A stretch of 64,000 nucleotides of DNA, from assembly GCA_963775085.1 (NCBI GenBank), contig CAVZHO010000012.1, positions 34,144 through 98,143 on the forward strand, written 5' to 3'. The position numbers were made by a program, and so were the translations under genes. The notes beneath the pieces were generated by a model, which did not search any database, had not been told where the DNA came from, and saw only the letters and a list, made by a program, of their open reading frames with translations. This stretch comes from JAAFIP01 sp963775085. GTDB taxonomy: Bacteria > Pseudomonadota > Gammaproteobacteria > Burkholderiales > Burkholderiaceae_C. Shown in pieces: positions 43,690 through 52,342 of the stretch. How positions within the stretch are numbered: position 1 is the stretch's first letter; every line of letters begins with the position of its first letter.

Positions 43690-44712
43690 TCATACTGCCA
43701 CCTCTTCTGGCACGGCACCTTGGCTTTCGTAATGGCTGATCGGTTTGGCTGGTAGCGCAATTTTGGCCATCAGCGTGGCGATGATCTTGTCGGGTGTAAT
43801 GCCCTCACTCAAGGCCTCATATGACAGTGCAATGCGGTGGCGCAGCACATCGGGCACCAGGTCCAGCATGTCTTCGGGCAGGGCGTAGTGCCGCCCGCGC
43901 ATCAGCGCCAGCGCACGTGCACCCTCGGCCAGGCCAATGGTGGCGCGCGGGCTAGCTCCGTAGGTGATAAATCGGGCCATGTCCTTGATGCCATGCTTTT
44001 CGGGGGTGCGCGTAGCGCTCACCAAGCGCACGGCGTACTGCACTAGTGATGGGTCGAGGTACACCGCGCGGCATTCTTTTTGCAGTGCAGCCAACTGCTG
44101 CAAATCGGCCACTGCGCCAATATGGATGGGCGGGCCAATCACCCGCTCGACAATCACGGCCTCTTCTTCGTCGGTCGGGTAGTCCACCAGCACTTTCATC
44201 ATAAAGCGGTCTACCTGCGCCTCTGGCAGAGCGTAAGTGCCTTCGGTTTCAATCGGGTTTTGCGTGGCCATCACCACAAAGGGGGTGGGCACGGGATGCG
44301 ACACGCCAGCGATCGTCACCTGCTTTTCTTGCATGGCCTCCAGCAGTGCGCTTTGCACTTTGGCGGGGGCGCGGTTAATCTCGTCGGCCAGTAGCAGGTT
44401 GGCAAACACCGGGCCCAGCGTGGTGCTGAAGTCGCCGGTTTTCTGGTTGTAAATGCGCGTGCCTATCAAATCCGCAGGCACTAAATCGGGCGTGAACTGG
44501 ATGCGCTTGAAACTGCCCTGTATCGCCTGCGCCAGCGTTTTGACGGTGAGCGTTTTAGCCAGACCGGGGACACCCTCCACCAGCAAGTGGCCTTGCGCCA
44601 GCAGCGCCACCATCACCCGCTCCAGAAACTTGTCCTGCCCCACGACCATGCGTTTGACTTCGTAGAGAATTTTTTCCATCAGCTCGCCGCTGTGTTTGTC
44701 TGCACTGCTCAT
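43690..44712 (-). CDS. MoxR-family AAA+ ATPase
   Basis: A 340-residue MoxR ATPase: Walker A GVPGLAKTLT, Walker B LLADEINRAPAKVQSALLEA, sensor 1 TQNPIE and a helical lid domain. It energises the DUF58/VWA partners downstream. About 120 bp separate it from DUF58, an unusually loose spacing that contains repeat debris. Confidence 0.92.
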   Translation of the reverse strand: MSSADKHSGELMEKILYEVKRMVVGQDKFLERVMVALLAQGHLLVEGVPGLAKTLTVKTLAQAIQGSFKRIQFTPDLVPADLIGTRIYNQKTGDFSTTLGPVFANLLLADEINRAPAKVQSALLEAMQEKQVTIAGVSHPVPTPFVVMATQNPIETEGTYALPEAQVDRFMMKVLVDYPTDEEEAVIVERVIGPPIHIGAVADLQQLAALQKECRAVYLDPSLVQYAVRLVSATRTPEKHGIKDMARFITYGASPRATIGLAEGARALALMRGRHYALPEDMLDLVPDVLRHRIALSYEALSEGITPDKIIATLMAKIALPAKPISHYESQGAVPEEVAV

Positions 44713-44722
44713 TCAAGTCTCC

Positions 44723-45697
44723 TTAAAAAGGTGGCATACCTACGGCCGATGCTGCGTTCTCTATCGGCACCGCAAAGCCAATACCGATAAACACCCGCTG
44801 CTTGCTGGGGTTCAAAATGCCTGTGACAATGCCCACCACCTCGCCTTCAGCATTGACCAGCGGGCCACCCGAATTGCCGGGGTTGGCGGCGGCATCAAAC
44901 TGGATGAGATTGGTCATCAACTCACCGCTCTCGGGGGACTTGAATTCGCGTTTCAGGCCCGACACCACGCCGCTGGAGACCGAGGGCCCAATGCCAAACG
45001 GAAAGCCCACCGCCACTACATGGTCGCCTGGCTGCAAATCTGCTGTACTGGCCATGGCGGCAGCGATCATATCGTCGGGTATTTTGTGGGCTTGCAAAAC
45101 AGCGAGGTCGTCCTCGGTCTTCACGCCAGTGATGTGCGCGGTAGTGGTCATACCGTCCATAAAAGTAATCTCCAACCGTCCACCGCCCTGCACCACATGC
45201 AAGTTGGTCAGAATGATGCCTTTGTCCACAATCACCACGCCGGTACCTACGCCATGTTGCATCTCTTCCATCAAGTTGCCTTTTTTGTCACGCGGTGTGA
45301 TGAAGCTGCGCACCCGTACTACCGATGGGATGACTTTGTCATAGGCACGCGCCGCTACCGAGGGGATACTTGCCGTTTGCAAGGCGCTCAGAACTGCTTC
45401 GTCAATGTCTTCCTGGGTGAGTTTTTGCGAGACGGGTTGCACAGCCAGTTGCAGAGCAAGCAAAGCAGCCATCAACGCAGCACCCAGCGCAAATGCACTT
45501 GCACGTGGGTGACGACGTGGCAAGTGGATGATCAGGGTTTTGAATCGCTGCCAACGCGAGTTGGGATTGGTGGCATCCACGGAAACGCCCAAGGGCACGT
45601 CGGACACCGATTGCGCAGGCGCGGCCACCTCTCGCGATGCCAAGTGGGTTGCATGGCTAGAACCGCCAGAGCGGCTGTATAGGGCAGGACGCTTCAT
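44723..45697 (-). CDS. Trypsin-like serine protease (S1C), membrane-anchored, without PDZ domain
   Basis: A 324-residue protein with a cytosolic N-terminus of about 65 residues, one membrane helix (about 66-88) and a periplasmic HtrA-like protease domain. The triad is His167 (ILTNLHVV), Asp197 (EDDLAVL) and Ser276 (NPGNSGGPL). It ends directly after the protease domain, so the usual PDZ domains are absent. It lies 10 bp upstream of moxR in the same direction; a quality-control link to the MoxR system is possible. Confidence 0.87.
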   Translation of the reverse strand: MKRPALYSRSGGSSHATHLASREVAAPAQSVSDVPLGVSVDATNPNSRWQRFKTLIIHLPRRHPRASAFALGAALMAALLALQLAVQPVSQKLTQEDIDEAVLSALQTASIPSVAARAYDKVIPSVVRVRSFITPRDKKGNLMEEMQHGVGTGVVIVDKGIILTNLHVVQGGGRLEITFMDGMTTTAHITGVKTEDDLAVLQAHKIPDDMIAAAMASTADLQPGDHVVAVGFPFGIGPSVSSGVVSGLKREFKSPESGELMTNLIQFDAAANPGNSGGPLVNAEGEVVGIVTGILNPSKQRVFIGIGFAVPIENAASAVGMPPF

Positions 45698-45888
45698 CGA
45701 TGTGCCTAGTTTTGTGCCTGTATCTGGCTGCTACGTTAGCACGAATTTAGGAACAATGATATTTGCTCTTTCCAGACAATTAAGTCACAGCAAGCGAAAT
45801 TTCATAATATGAATCTCGCAGCGTTTTCGACTGAGACTGCAACGCCATCACTTCAGTCCCATTCATTTGAGCCAATATCGACAAGCCA

Positions 45889-45919
45889 TAAAAAAAGCCC
45901 CGCAAGCGGGGCTTTTTTA
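45889..45919. terminator. Bidirectional Rho-independent terminator
   Basis: GCCCCGC (45897-45903) pairs with GCGGGGC (45906-45912). The stem is flanked by an A-run on the left and a T-run on the right, so it works on both strands. It ends the OmpA-family gene. Confidence 0.85.
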
Positions 45920-45932
45920 TCAGCAGTAAAGA

Positions 45933-46646
45933 TTAGCGAATTGTACGGGTACCAACCACTTCGACCTCTACACGGCGGTTTTTAGCCTTACCTTCTTTGG
46001 TCTTGTTGTCAGCCACGGGCTGGCGTTCGCCCTTGCCTTCAGTGTACACGCGGTTTTTCTCAACGCCTTTGGACACCAGGTAAGCCTTGACAGACTCAGC
46101 GCGGCTGATTGACAGCTTGTCGTTGTACGCATCAGAAGCGTCACTATCGGTGTGTCCGACGGCAATAATCACTTCTAAAGCGATGTCTTTCATTTTGCTG
46201 ACCAGGTCATCAAGCTTGGCTTTGCCTTCTGGCTTGACGATGGACTTGTTCACGTCAAAGAATGCGTCAGCAGCGTAGGTAACCTTCTGTGCTATCACCT
46301 GAGGAACAGGCGCTGGAGCAGGGGCAGGTACAACACGAGCTGGAGCAGGAGCTGGTGCAGGAGCTGGTGCCGGAGCTGGCGCTGGTGCAGGAGCTGGTGC
46401 CGGACGGGGCGCAACAGGTGCTGGAGCAGGAGCTGCTGCTTTAATCGCGCCATCGCAATCGGCAGCAGCCGTAGCTGGTGTCCAGTTAGCATCACGCCAG
46501 CACAGAGCGCCTGCGTGGCCTTTCCACTGCATATTGCCGTGGCCCGAGCGCCAATTGTCGGTGTTTGCGCTCGACCCAGCCGCGAAAGCAGTACCTGCCA
46601 ATGCGACGGATGCGAACAACATTGCTACTTTGTTTAGTTTCTTCAT
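45933..46646 (-). CDS. OmpA-family outer-membrane protein with Pro-Ala linker
   Basis: A 237-residue protein: Sec signal (KVAMLFASVALAGTAFA), a short N-terminal region (GHAGALCWRDANWTPAT), a low-complexity Ala/Pro linker (about 70-112), and an OmpA_C peptidoglycan-binding domain (FFDVNKSIVKPEGKAKLDDL, VGHTDSDAS, NRRVEVEVVG). It ties the outer membrane to peptidoglycan. The ATG at 46646 has GAGG 6 bases upstream; earlier in-frame starts overlap that site. Confidence 0.88.
   Translation of the reverse strand: MKKLNKVAMLFASVALAGTAFAAGSSANTDNWRSGHGNMQWKGHAGALCWRDANWTPATAAADCDGAIKAAAPAPAPVAPRPAPAPAPAPAPAPAPAPAPAPARVVPAPAPAPVPQVIAQKVTYAADAFFDVNKSIVKPEGKAKLDDLVSKMKDIALEVIIAVGHTDSDASDAYNDKLSISRAESVKAYLVSKGVEKNRVYTEGKGERQPVADNKTKEGKAKNRRVEVEVVGTRTIR
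46339..46440. repeat. Short tandem repeats encoding the Pro-Ala linker
   Basis: GGAGCTGGTGCA-type hexamer/dodecamer units recur with small changes. Length is likely to vary between strains by slippage. Confidence 0.7.
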
Positions 46647-46994
46647 GTTCATCCTCAAAATTGATACTACAGCGCGAGCTGTGCGAAGGCGAGTTGCTTG
46701 TTAGATACAAATTAACTCGTGTTCTGATTGTGCCACAGTCCCTGCCCGTGTCCATTTTTGCGCACCCAACAGGGCCTGCTAGCCCTATATTGTTGCTTTG
46801 TTGCGACAAAGTGACCTGCCTTTGTAGTGCGCCAGATGAAAGAAGGCAATAACCAAGTTCATATCAGCGTTCGCTCGGTCGTTCCGAGTTGTATAAAACA
46901 TCACCCTAAAGACCGCTAAAATCGCAAGTTGCTCTTGCACCTTGGTGCTGGCAGCATCGCAACGCCCCAGGACTACTCTCCAGACTGCCCCTCC
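46647..46994. other. Divergent ompA/gyrA intergenic region
   Basis: 348 bp without a credible gene between the starts of the OmpA-family gene and gyrA. It must hold both promoters. I see no well-spaced -35/-10 pair that I would defend, and no palindrome. Confidence 0.6.
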
Positions 46995-49670
46995 ATGACC
47001 CAATTCGCCAAAGAAACGCTTCCCATCAGTCTAGAAGAGGAGATGCGCCGCAGCTACCTGGACTACGCCATGAGCGTGATCGTCGGCCGGGCCCTGCCTG
47101 ATGCGCGTGATGGCCTCAAACCCGTACACCGACGCGTGCTGTTTGCCATGCATGAGCTGAGCAACGACTACAACCGCCCTTATAAGAAGTCGGCGCGTAT
47201 CGTCGGTGATGTGATCGGTAAATACCACCCGCACGGCGACACGGCCGTGTATGACACCATCGTGCGCATGGCGCAGGATTTCAGTTTGCGCCATATGCTG
47301 GTGGACGGCCAGGGCAACTTCGGCTCGGTGGACGGCGACAACCCGGCCGCTATGCGGTATACCGAGATTCGCCTGTCCAAAATCGCCCACGAGGTACTGG
47401 CTGACCTAGATAAAGACACAGTGGACTTTGGGCCTAACTACGACGGCAGCGAAAAAGAGCCGCTGGTGATGCCCACCCGCTTTCCCAACCTGCTGGTTAA
47501 CGGCTCCACCGGCATCGCCGTGGGTATGGCCACCAATATTCCACCGCATAACCTGAACGAAGTGGTGGATGCCTGCCTGCACCTGCTGAAAAACCCAGAG
47601 GCTACGGTCGATGAGCTGATTGAGATCATCCCCGCGCCCGATTTCCCTACCGCTGGCATTATTTATGGCCTGTCGGGCGTGCGCGACGGCTACCGCACCG
47701 GGCGTGGCCGGGTGGTGATGCGCGCCAAGGTGCACTTTGAAGACATCGACAAAGGTAACCGCCAGTCCATCATCGTGGACGAGCTGCCCTACCAGGTGAA
47801 CAAAAAGACCCTGCAAGAGCGCATGGCCGAATTGGTGCACGAGAAGAAAATCGAAGGCATCTCGCACATCCAGGACGAGTCCGACAAATCGGGCATGCGT
47901 CTGGTGATTGAGCTCAAGCGCGGCGAGGTGCCCGAGGTGGTGCTAAACAACCTGTACAAGCAGACGCAGCTGCAAGACACCTTTGGTATCAATATGGTGG
48001 CGCTGATTGACGGCCAGCCCAAGCTGTGCAATCTGAAAGACTTGGTCAAGGTCTTCCTGGAGCACCGCCGCGAGGTGGTTACACGCCGCACGGTATTTGA
48101 GCTGCGCAAGGCGCGTGACCGTGGGCATCTGCTGGAAGGCTTGGCCGTAGCGCTGGCCAATATTGACGAGTTCATCCGCATCATTCGCAACGCGCCCACG
48201 CCACCGGTGGCCAAGGCCGAGCTGATGACCAAGGTGTGGGATTCAAAAATAGTTAAAGAGATGCTCACCCGTACCCGTGCGGACGGTAGCGCGGTGAATG
48301 CCGATGATTACCGCCCCAACGGCATGGAAGTGCAATTTGGCTTGCAAAAAGACGGCCTGTACCGCCTGAGTGAAGCGCAGATCACTGAAATCTTGAACAT
48401 GCGCCTGCAACGCCTGACGGGCCTGGAGCAGGACAAGATCGTTGCCGAATACAAAGAAGTCATGTCTGTCATCGAAGACCTGCTGGACATTCTGGCCAAG
48501 CCCGAGCGCGTATCGGTCATCATCAGTGACGAACTGCAAGCCATCAAAACCGAGTTTGGACAGACCAAGCTGGGCGCAAGGCGCAGCGTGATCGAACACA
48601 ACGCGCAAGACATGTCCACCGAAGACCTGATCACACCGACTGACATGGTGGTGACGCTGTCCCACAGCGGCTATATCAAGAGCCAGCCCCTGGGCGAATA
48701 CCGCGCACAAAAGCGCGGCGGGCGCGGCAAGCAGGCTACCCAGACCAAGGAAGATGACTGGATCGACCAGCTGTTTATTGCCAACACGCACGACTATTTG
48801 CTGTGCTTCTCTAATCGCGGCCGGATGTACTGGCTCAAGGTCTGGGAGGTGCCCGCCGGCACACGCGGCTCGCGCGGCAGGCCCATCGTCAACATGTTCC
48901 CGCTGCAAGAGGGCGAGAAAATCAACGTCGTGCTGGCCCTGACTGGCGACAACCGCAGCTTCCCGGCGGACCATTTCGTCTTCATGGCCACCCGCATGGG
49001 CACCGTGAAGAAGACTCCTTTGGTGGACTTCAACAACCCCCGCAAAGGCGGCATTATCGCTGTGGACCTGGACGATGGCGACATTTTGATTGGCGCAGCC
49101 ATTACCGACGGCAAACACGATGTGATGCTGTTTTCCGACGGTGGCAAGGCCGTGCGCTTTGACGAAGACGATGTGCGCGCCGTAGGCCGTACCGCACGCG
49201 GTGTGCGCGGCATGACGCTGGACGACGGCCAAAGCGTGATCGCCATGCTGGTGGCCGAAGACGAGCTGCAAAGCGTGCTGACCGCCACCGAAAACGGCTA
49301 TGGCAAGCGCACGCCCATTGGCGAATACACCCGCCACGGACGCGGCACCAAGGGCATGATTGCGATCCAGCAGTCCGAGCGTAACGGCAAGATTGTGGCG
49401 GCGACCCTGGTGCACCCGGATGACGAGATCATGATGATCACCGACAAAGGCGTTTTGGTACGCACCCGCGTAGCTGAGATGCGCGAACTGGGCCGCGCCA
49501 CGCAAGGCGTGACCCTGATCGCGCTGGACGCGGGCACCAAGCTCAGCGGCCTGCAGCGCATCGTAGAAAACGATGCTGCCGTGCCAGCCGAGGATGACAA
49601 CGGCGAGGCGGGCGACGGCGTTGAAGATACAAACCATGATGGTGCAGACGGCGGCGACGGGGCAAAATAG
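46995..49670 (+). CDS. gyrA: DNA gyrase subunit A
   Basis: An 891-residue GyrA. It cuts and rejoins DNA with the active Tyr in AAMRYTEIRL. The quinolone-determining region reads HPHGDTAVYDTIVRMAQ: Thr at the position equal to E. coli Ser83 and Asp at 87, as in several wild-type non-enteric bacteria. The C-terminal beta-pinwheel (QKRGGRGKQ GyrA-box) is complete and ends in an acidic tail. It opens the gyrA-pheA-tyrA-aroA-rpsA run. Confidence 0.96.
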   Translation: MTQFAKETLPISLEEEMRRSYLDYAMSVIVGRALPDARDGLKPVHRRVLFAMHELSNDYNRPYKKSARIVGDVIGKYHPHGDTAVYDTIVRMAQDFSLRHMLVDGQGNFGSVDGDNPAAMRYTEIRLSKIAHEVLADLDKDTVDFGPNYDGSEKEPLVMPTRFPNLLVNGSTGIAVGMATNIPPHNLNEVVDACLHLLKNPEATVDELIEIIPAPDFPTAGIIYGLSGVRDGYRTGRGRVVMRAKVHFEDIDKGNRQSIIVDELPYQVNKKTLQERMAELVHEKKIEGISHIQDESDKSGMRLVIELKRGEVPEVVLNNLYKQTQLQDTFGINMVALIDGQPKLCNLKDLVKVFLEHRREVVTRRTVFELRKARDRGHLLEGLAVALANIDEFIRIIRNAPTPPVAKAELMTKVWDSKIVKEMLTRTRADGSAVNADDYRPNGMEVQFGLQKDGLYRLSEAQITEILNMRLQRLTGLEQDKIVAEYKEVMSVIEDLLDILAKPERVSVIISDELQAIKTEFGQTKLGARRSVIEHNAQDMSTEDLITPTDMVVTLSHSGYIKSQPLGEYRAQKRGGRGKQATQTKEDDWIDQLFIANTHDYLLCFSNRGRMYWLKVWEVPAGTRGSRGRPIVNMFPLQEGEKINVVLALTGDNRSFPADHFVFMATRMGTVKKTPLVDFNNPRKGGIIAVDLDDGDILIGAAITDGKHDVMLFSDGGKAVRFDEDDVRAVGRTARGVRGMTLDDGQSVIAMLVAEDELQSVLTATENGYGKRTPIGEYTRHGRGTKGMIAIQQSERNGKIVAATLVHPDDEIMMITDKGVLVRTRVAEMRELGRATQGVTLIALDAGTKLSGLQRIVENDAAVPAEDDNGEAGDGVEDTNHDGADGGDGAK

Positions 49671-49749
49671 TCAGCCGCACACTTTCCATCACCGCGCCCC
49701 CCGAGCATTACGCCTGGTGGGTGTTTTCGTAAACCTGACAAGGAATCTG

Positions 49750-50352
49750 ATGCTACTTTCTTCCACTATCAAAGTCACTACAAAATTTATAGCTGCTTGC
49801 GCCCTGCTGATAGGGACTAGCACCGCCATTTATGCACAAACCAGCGATGCCAAGCGGGCTTTGGCGGTTCGCGCCGTCGCCGCCCAGGAAGGCCCCGAGA
49901 TGAACCGCATGCTGGCGCAACTGGCAGGCTCGGCCACCCAGCAAATGGTGGCCAACTGGGACGAGCGGGTCTCGCAATTGCCCGAGGCCAAGCAGCAAAG
50001 CGCGATCAACGCCATGGATGCCGAGCTGAAAAAATTCAACGACGACGCCCTCAAGCTCATCACCGCCCAAGCCGCCAAAGTGCGGGGTGATGCGCTTTTG
50101 AACGCTTATATCGAGCGCTTTTCTGAAGAAGAGCTTAAACAACTGGTTGCTTTGATGGAAGCGCCCGTATTCAAAAAGTACCAAAGCGTGGGCCCCGATC
50201 TGGGTGGTGTCTACATCAAGGCCATTGTGGATGGCACCCGCAGTGCAGTGGAGGCACGCAGCAAAACCTTTGATACGGCAGCAGCCAAAATTGTGGGTGT
50301 CCCTGCTGCCCCCCCATCCGGCGCGTCCAACGCTCCTGCCAAGAAGCCCTAA
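49750..50352 (+). CDS. DUF2059 exported protein
   Basis: A 200-residue protein with the DUF2059 core (RFSEEELKQLVALMEAPVF, then KYQSVGPDLG). The signal peptide FIAACALLIGTSTAIYA is encoded by a dispersed-repeat copy. The ATG at 49750 has AAGGA upstream. Its TAA overlaps the pheA ATG (TAATG), so it is co-translated with the aromatic amino acid genes. Function unknown. Confidence 0.83.
   Translation: MLLSSTIKVTTKFIAACALLIGTSTAIYAQTSDAKRALAVRAVAAQEGPEMNRMLAQLAGSATQQMVANWDERVSQLPEAKQQSAINAMDAELKKFNDDALKLITAQAAKVRGDALLNAYIERFSEEELKQLVALMEAPVFKKYQSVGPDLGGVYIKAIVDGTRSAVEARSKTFDTAAAKIVGVPAAPPSGASNAPAKKP
49782..49835 (+). repeat. Dispersed repeat forming a signal peptide
   Basis: Forward and sense, well kept (TTTATAGCTGCTTGCGCCC, then TGATAGGGACTAGC). 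It encodes FIAACALLIGTSTA in the DUF2059 protein. Confidence 0.8.
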
Positions 50353-51446
50353 TGAGCCCAACCCCTTTGCGTACCCTGCCCCAGCTGCGCGTCGAAATTG
50401 ACGCACTGGATCAGCAACTCCTCGCGCTGCTCAACCAGCGCGCCAGTCTGGCCCACGAGGTAGGCGAAGTCAAACGCATCGAGGGTTCTCCGGTCTATCG
50501 TCCCGAACGTGAAGCGCAAGTGATTACCAGCTTGCAACAGAGTAATCCTGGCCCACTTAAATCCGAGGGCATTGGCTCCATCTGGCGCGAGGTGATGTCG
50601 GCCTGTCGCAGCCTGGAGGCCGCGCAGCGCGTGGCGGTACTGGGTCCAGCGGGTACTTTTTGCGAGCAAGCGGCGATTGAGTTTTTTGGCTCCAGTGTCG
50701 AACTGATTTACTGCGCCAATTTTGACGAGGTTTTTCATGCCACCGCTGCAGGTCGTGCGCACTATGGCGTGGTGGGGGTAGAAAACTCCACTGAAGGTGT
50801 GGTCACCCGCACGCTGGATTTATTTTTGCACAGCCCTACCCAGATCGTGGGCGAAGTCAGCCTGTTGGTGCGGCACAACCTGTTGTGCCTTGCCGCGTCG
50901 CTGGACGGTGTTGAGGTGGTGGTAGCCCACCAACTGGCGCTGGCGCAGTGCCAGGACTGGCTCACCAAACATTTGCCGAACGCCGAGCGGCGGGCGGTCT
51001 CCAGCAATGCCGAGGGCGCACGCCTGGCGGCGCAAAACCCCAACTGGGCTGCGCTGGCAAGTGAGCGCGCCGGCAGCCAGTTTGGCTTGCACATCGCAGC
51101 CCATGCGGTGCAGGACGATGCTTTCAACCGCACGCGCTTTAGTATTATTTGTCTGCCGGGTACCATGCCCGCACCCCAAGAAAGCGGCAAAGACTGTACC
51201 AGTTTGGTCGTCTCGGTGCCCAACCAACCCGGCGCCGTACACGATTTGCTCATGCCGCTGAAAACCCATGGCGTGTCGATGACACGATTTGAGTCCCGTC
51301 CGGCCCGCACGGGTCAGTGGGAGTATTATTTTTATATCGATTTGGCTGGCCATGCGCAGCAGCCCCAGGTGGCGGCTGCACTGACCGAGCTGCGCAATCT
51401 GTGCGCTTTTTATAAAATCCTGGGTAGTTACCCCATCAGTGCATAA
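50352..51446 (+). CDS. pheA: Chorismate mutase/prephenate dehydratase (P-protein)
   Basis: A 364-residue bifunctional enzyme of phenylalanine synthesis. It has an N-terminal AroQ mutase helix (LRVEIDALDQQLLALLNQRA), a prephenate dehydratase domain (GPAGTFCEQAAIEFF, GVVGVENSTEGVV, NRTRFSII) and a C-terminal ACT domain (SLVVSVPNQPGAVHDLL, with FESRPARTGQWEYYF) for feedback by phenylalanine. Confidence 0.94.
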   Translation: MSPTPLRTLPQLRVEIDALDQQLLALLNQRASLAHEVGEVKRIEGSPVYRPEREAQVITSLQQSNPGPLKSEGIGSIWREVMSACRSLEAAQRVAVLGPAGTFCEQAAIEFFGSSVELIYCANFDEVFHATAAGRAHYGVVGVENSTEGVVTRTLDLFLHSPTQIVGEVSLLVRHNLLCLAASLDGVEVVVAHQLALAQCQDWLTKHLPNAERRAVSSNAEGARLAAQNPNWAALASERAGSQFGLHIAAHAVQDDAFNRTRFSIICLPGTMPAPQESGKDCTSLVVSVPNQPGAVHDLLMPLKTHGVSMTRFESRPARTGQWEYYFYIDLAGHAQQPQVAAALTELRNLCAFYKILGSYPISA

Positions 51447-51467
51447 GCAAAATACAAGAGAAACACG

Positions 51468-52337
51468 ATGTTTGAACAACTAGGTTTGATCGGTTGCGGC
51501 CTGATGGGCGGCTCATTTGCACTGGCCATGAAAAAGGCGGGTTTGGTCAAGCGCGTGGTGGGCTACAGCAAGTCGCCGTCCACGACAGAGCGTGCGCGCC
51601 AATTGGGTGTGATTGATGTAGAAGCGCCCTCCGCCCTGATGGCCGTCTCGGGTGCTGACATCGTGCTGCTGGCCGTGCCTGTTTCAGCCACCGAAGCCAC
51701 CTTCAAAGCCATCAAGCATTTGGTCACCCCTGACATGTTGATCATGGATGTGGGCTCCACCAAACGCGATGTGGTTGATGCCTCGCGCCGCGTCCTGAAG
51801 GAGTATGCGGGTGTGTTTGTAGCGGCTCACCCGATAGCAGGCAAAGAGGCCTCGGGTGTAGACCATGCCGATGCCGATTTGTACTATGGCAAACAGGTCA
51901 TCCTCACGCCCATCGAGCGCACCCAAACCATCCAGCTGCAAAAAGCCACTGCCGTCTGGACTTCTCTGGGCTGCCAGGTCATGCAGATGTCACCCGAGTC
52001 GCACGACGCGGCCTATGCTGCCGTCAGCCACCTGCCGCACTTGATCGCCTTTGCCTTGATGAATGCTATCAATGGCCAGGACCACGCCAAGAACTATTTA
52101 GCGTTGGCGGGTCCGGGTTTCCGGGATTTCAGCCGTATCGCCGCCAGCGACGCGCATGTTTGGCGCGATGTGCTGTTGACCAACAAACAGGAACTGCTCG
52201 TGCAATCCAAGCTGTTCAAACAGGCCTTGACCCAACTCGAAGATCTGATCAATGGCAACCAGGCCGAGCTGCTGGAAGCCGAGATCGACAAGGCCAGTCT
52301 GAGCCGCGCCAAGTGGCGCATGACGACACGCAAATAG
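51468..52337 (+). CDS. tyrA: Prephenate dehydrogenase
   Basis: A 289-residue NAD(P)-dependent enzyme of tyrosine synthesis: Rossmann motif GLIGCGLMGGSFALAM, the substrate block AHPIAGKEASGVDHAD and SHLPHLIAFALMNAI. AAGAGAAACACG precedes the ATG. The aroA-cmk gene begins 5 bp after its stop. Confidence 0.92.
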   Translation: MFEQLGLIGCGLMGGSFALAMKKAGLVKRVVGYSKSPSTTERARQLGVIDVEAPSALMAVSGADIVLLAVPVSATEATFKAIKHLVTPDMLIMDVGSTKRDVVDASRRVLKEYAGVFVAAHPIAGKEASGVDHADADLYYGKQVILTPIERTQTIQLQKATAVWTSLGCQVMQMSPESHDAAYAAVSHLPHLIAFALMNAINGQDHAKNYLALAGPGFRDFSRIAASDAHVWRDVLLTNKQELLVQSKLFKQALTQLEDLINGNQAELLEAEIDKASLSRAKWRMTTRK

Positions 52338-52342
52338 AGCTG

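Noticed and set aside
46339..46440. Regularly spaced repeats that could suggest a CRISPR-like array
   Set aside because: Units of 6-12 bp without spacers, in frame in the OmpA-family gene; they encode the Pro-Ala linker.
48243..49637. 464-codon open frame antisense to gyrA
   Set aside because: Shadow of gyrA; no recognisable domain or ribosome-binding site.
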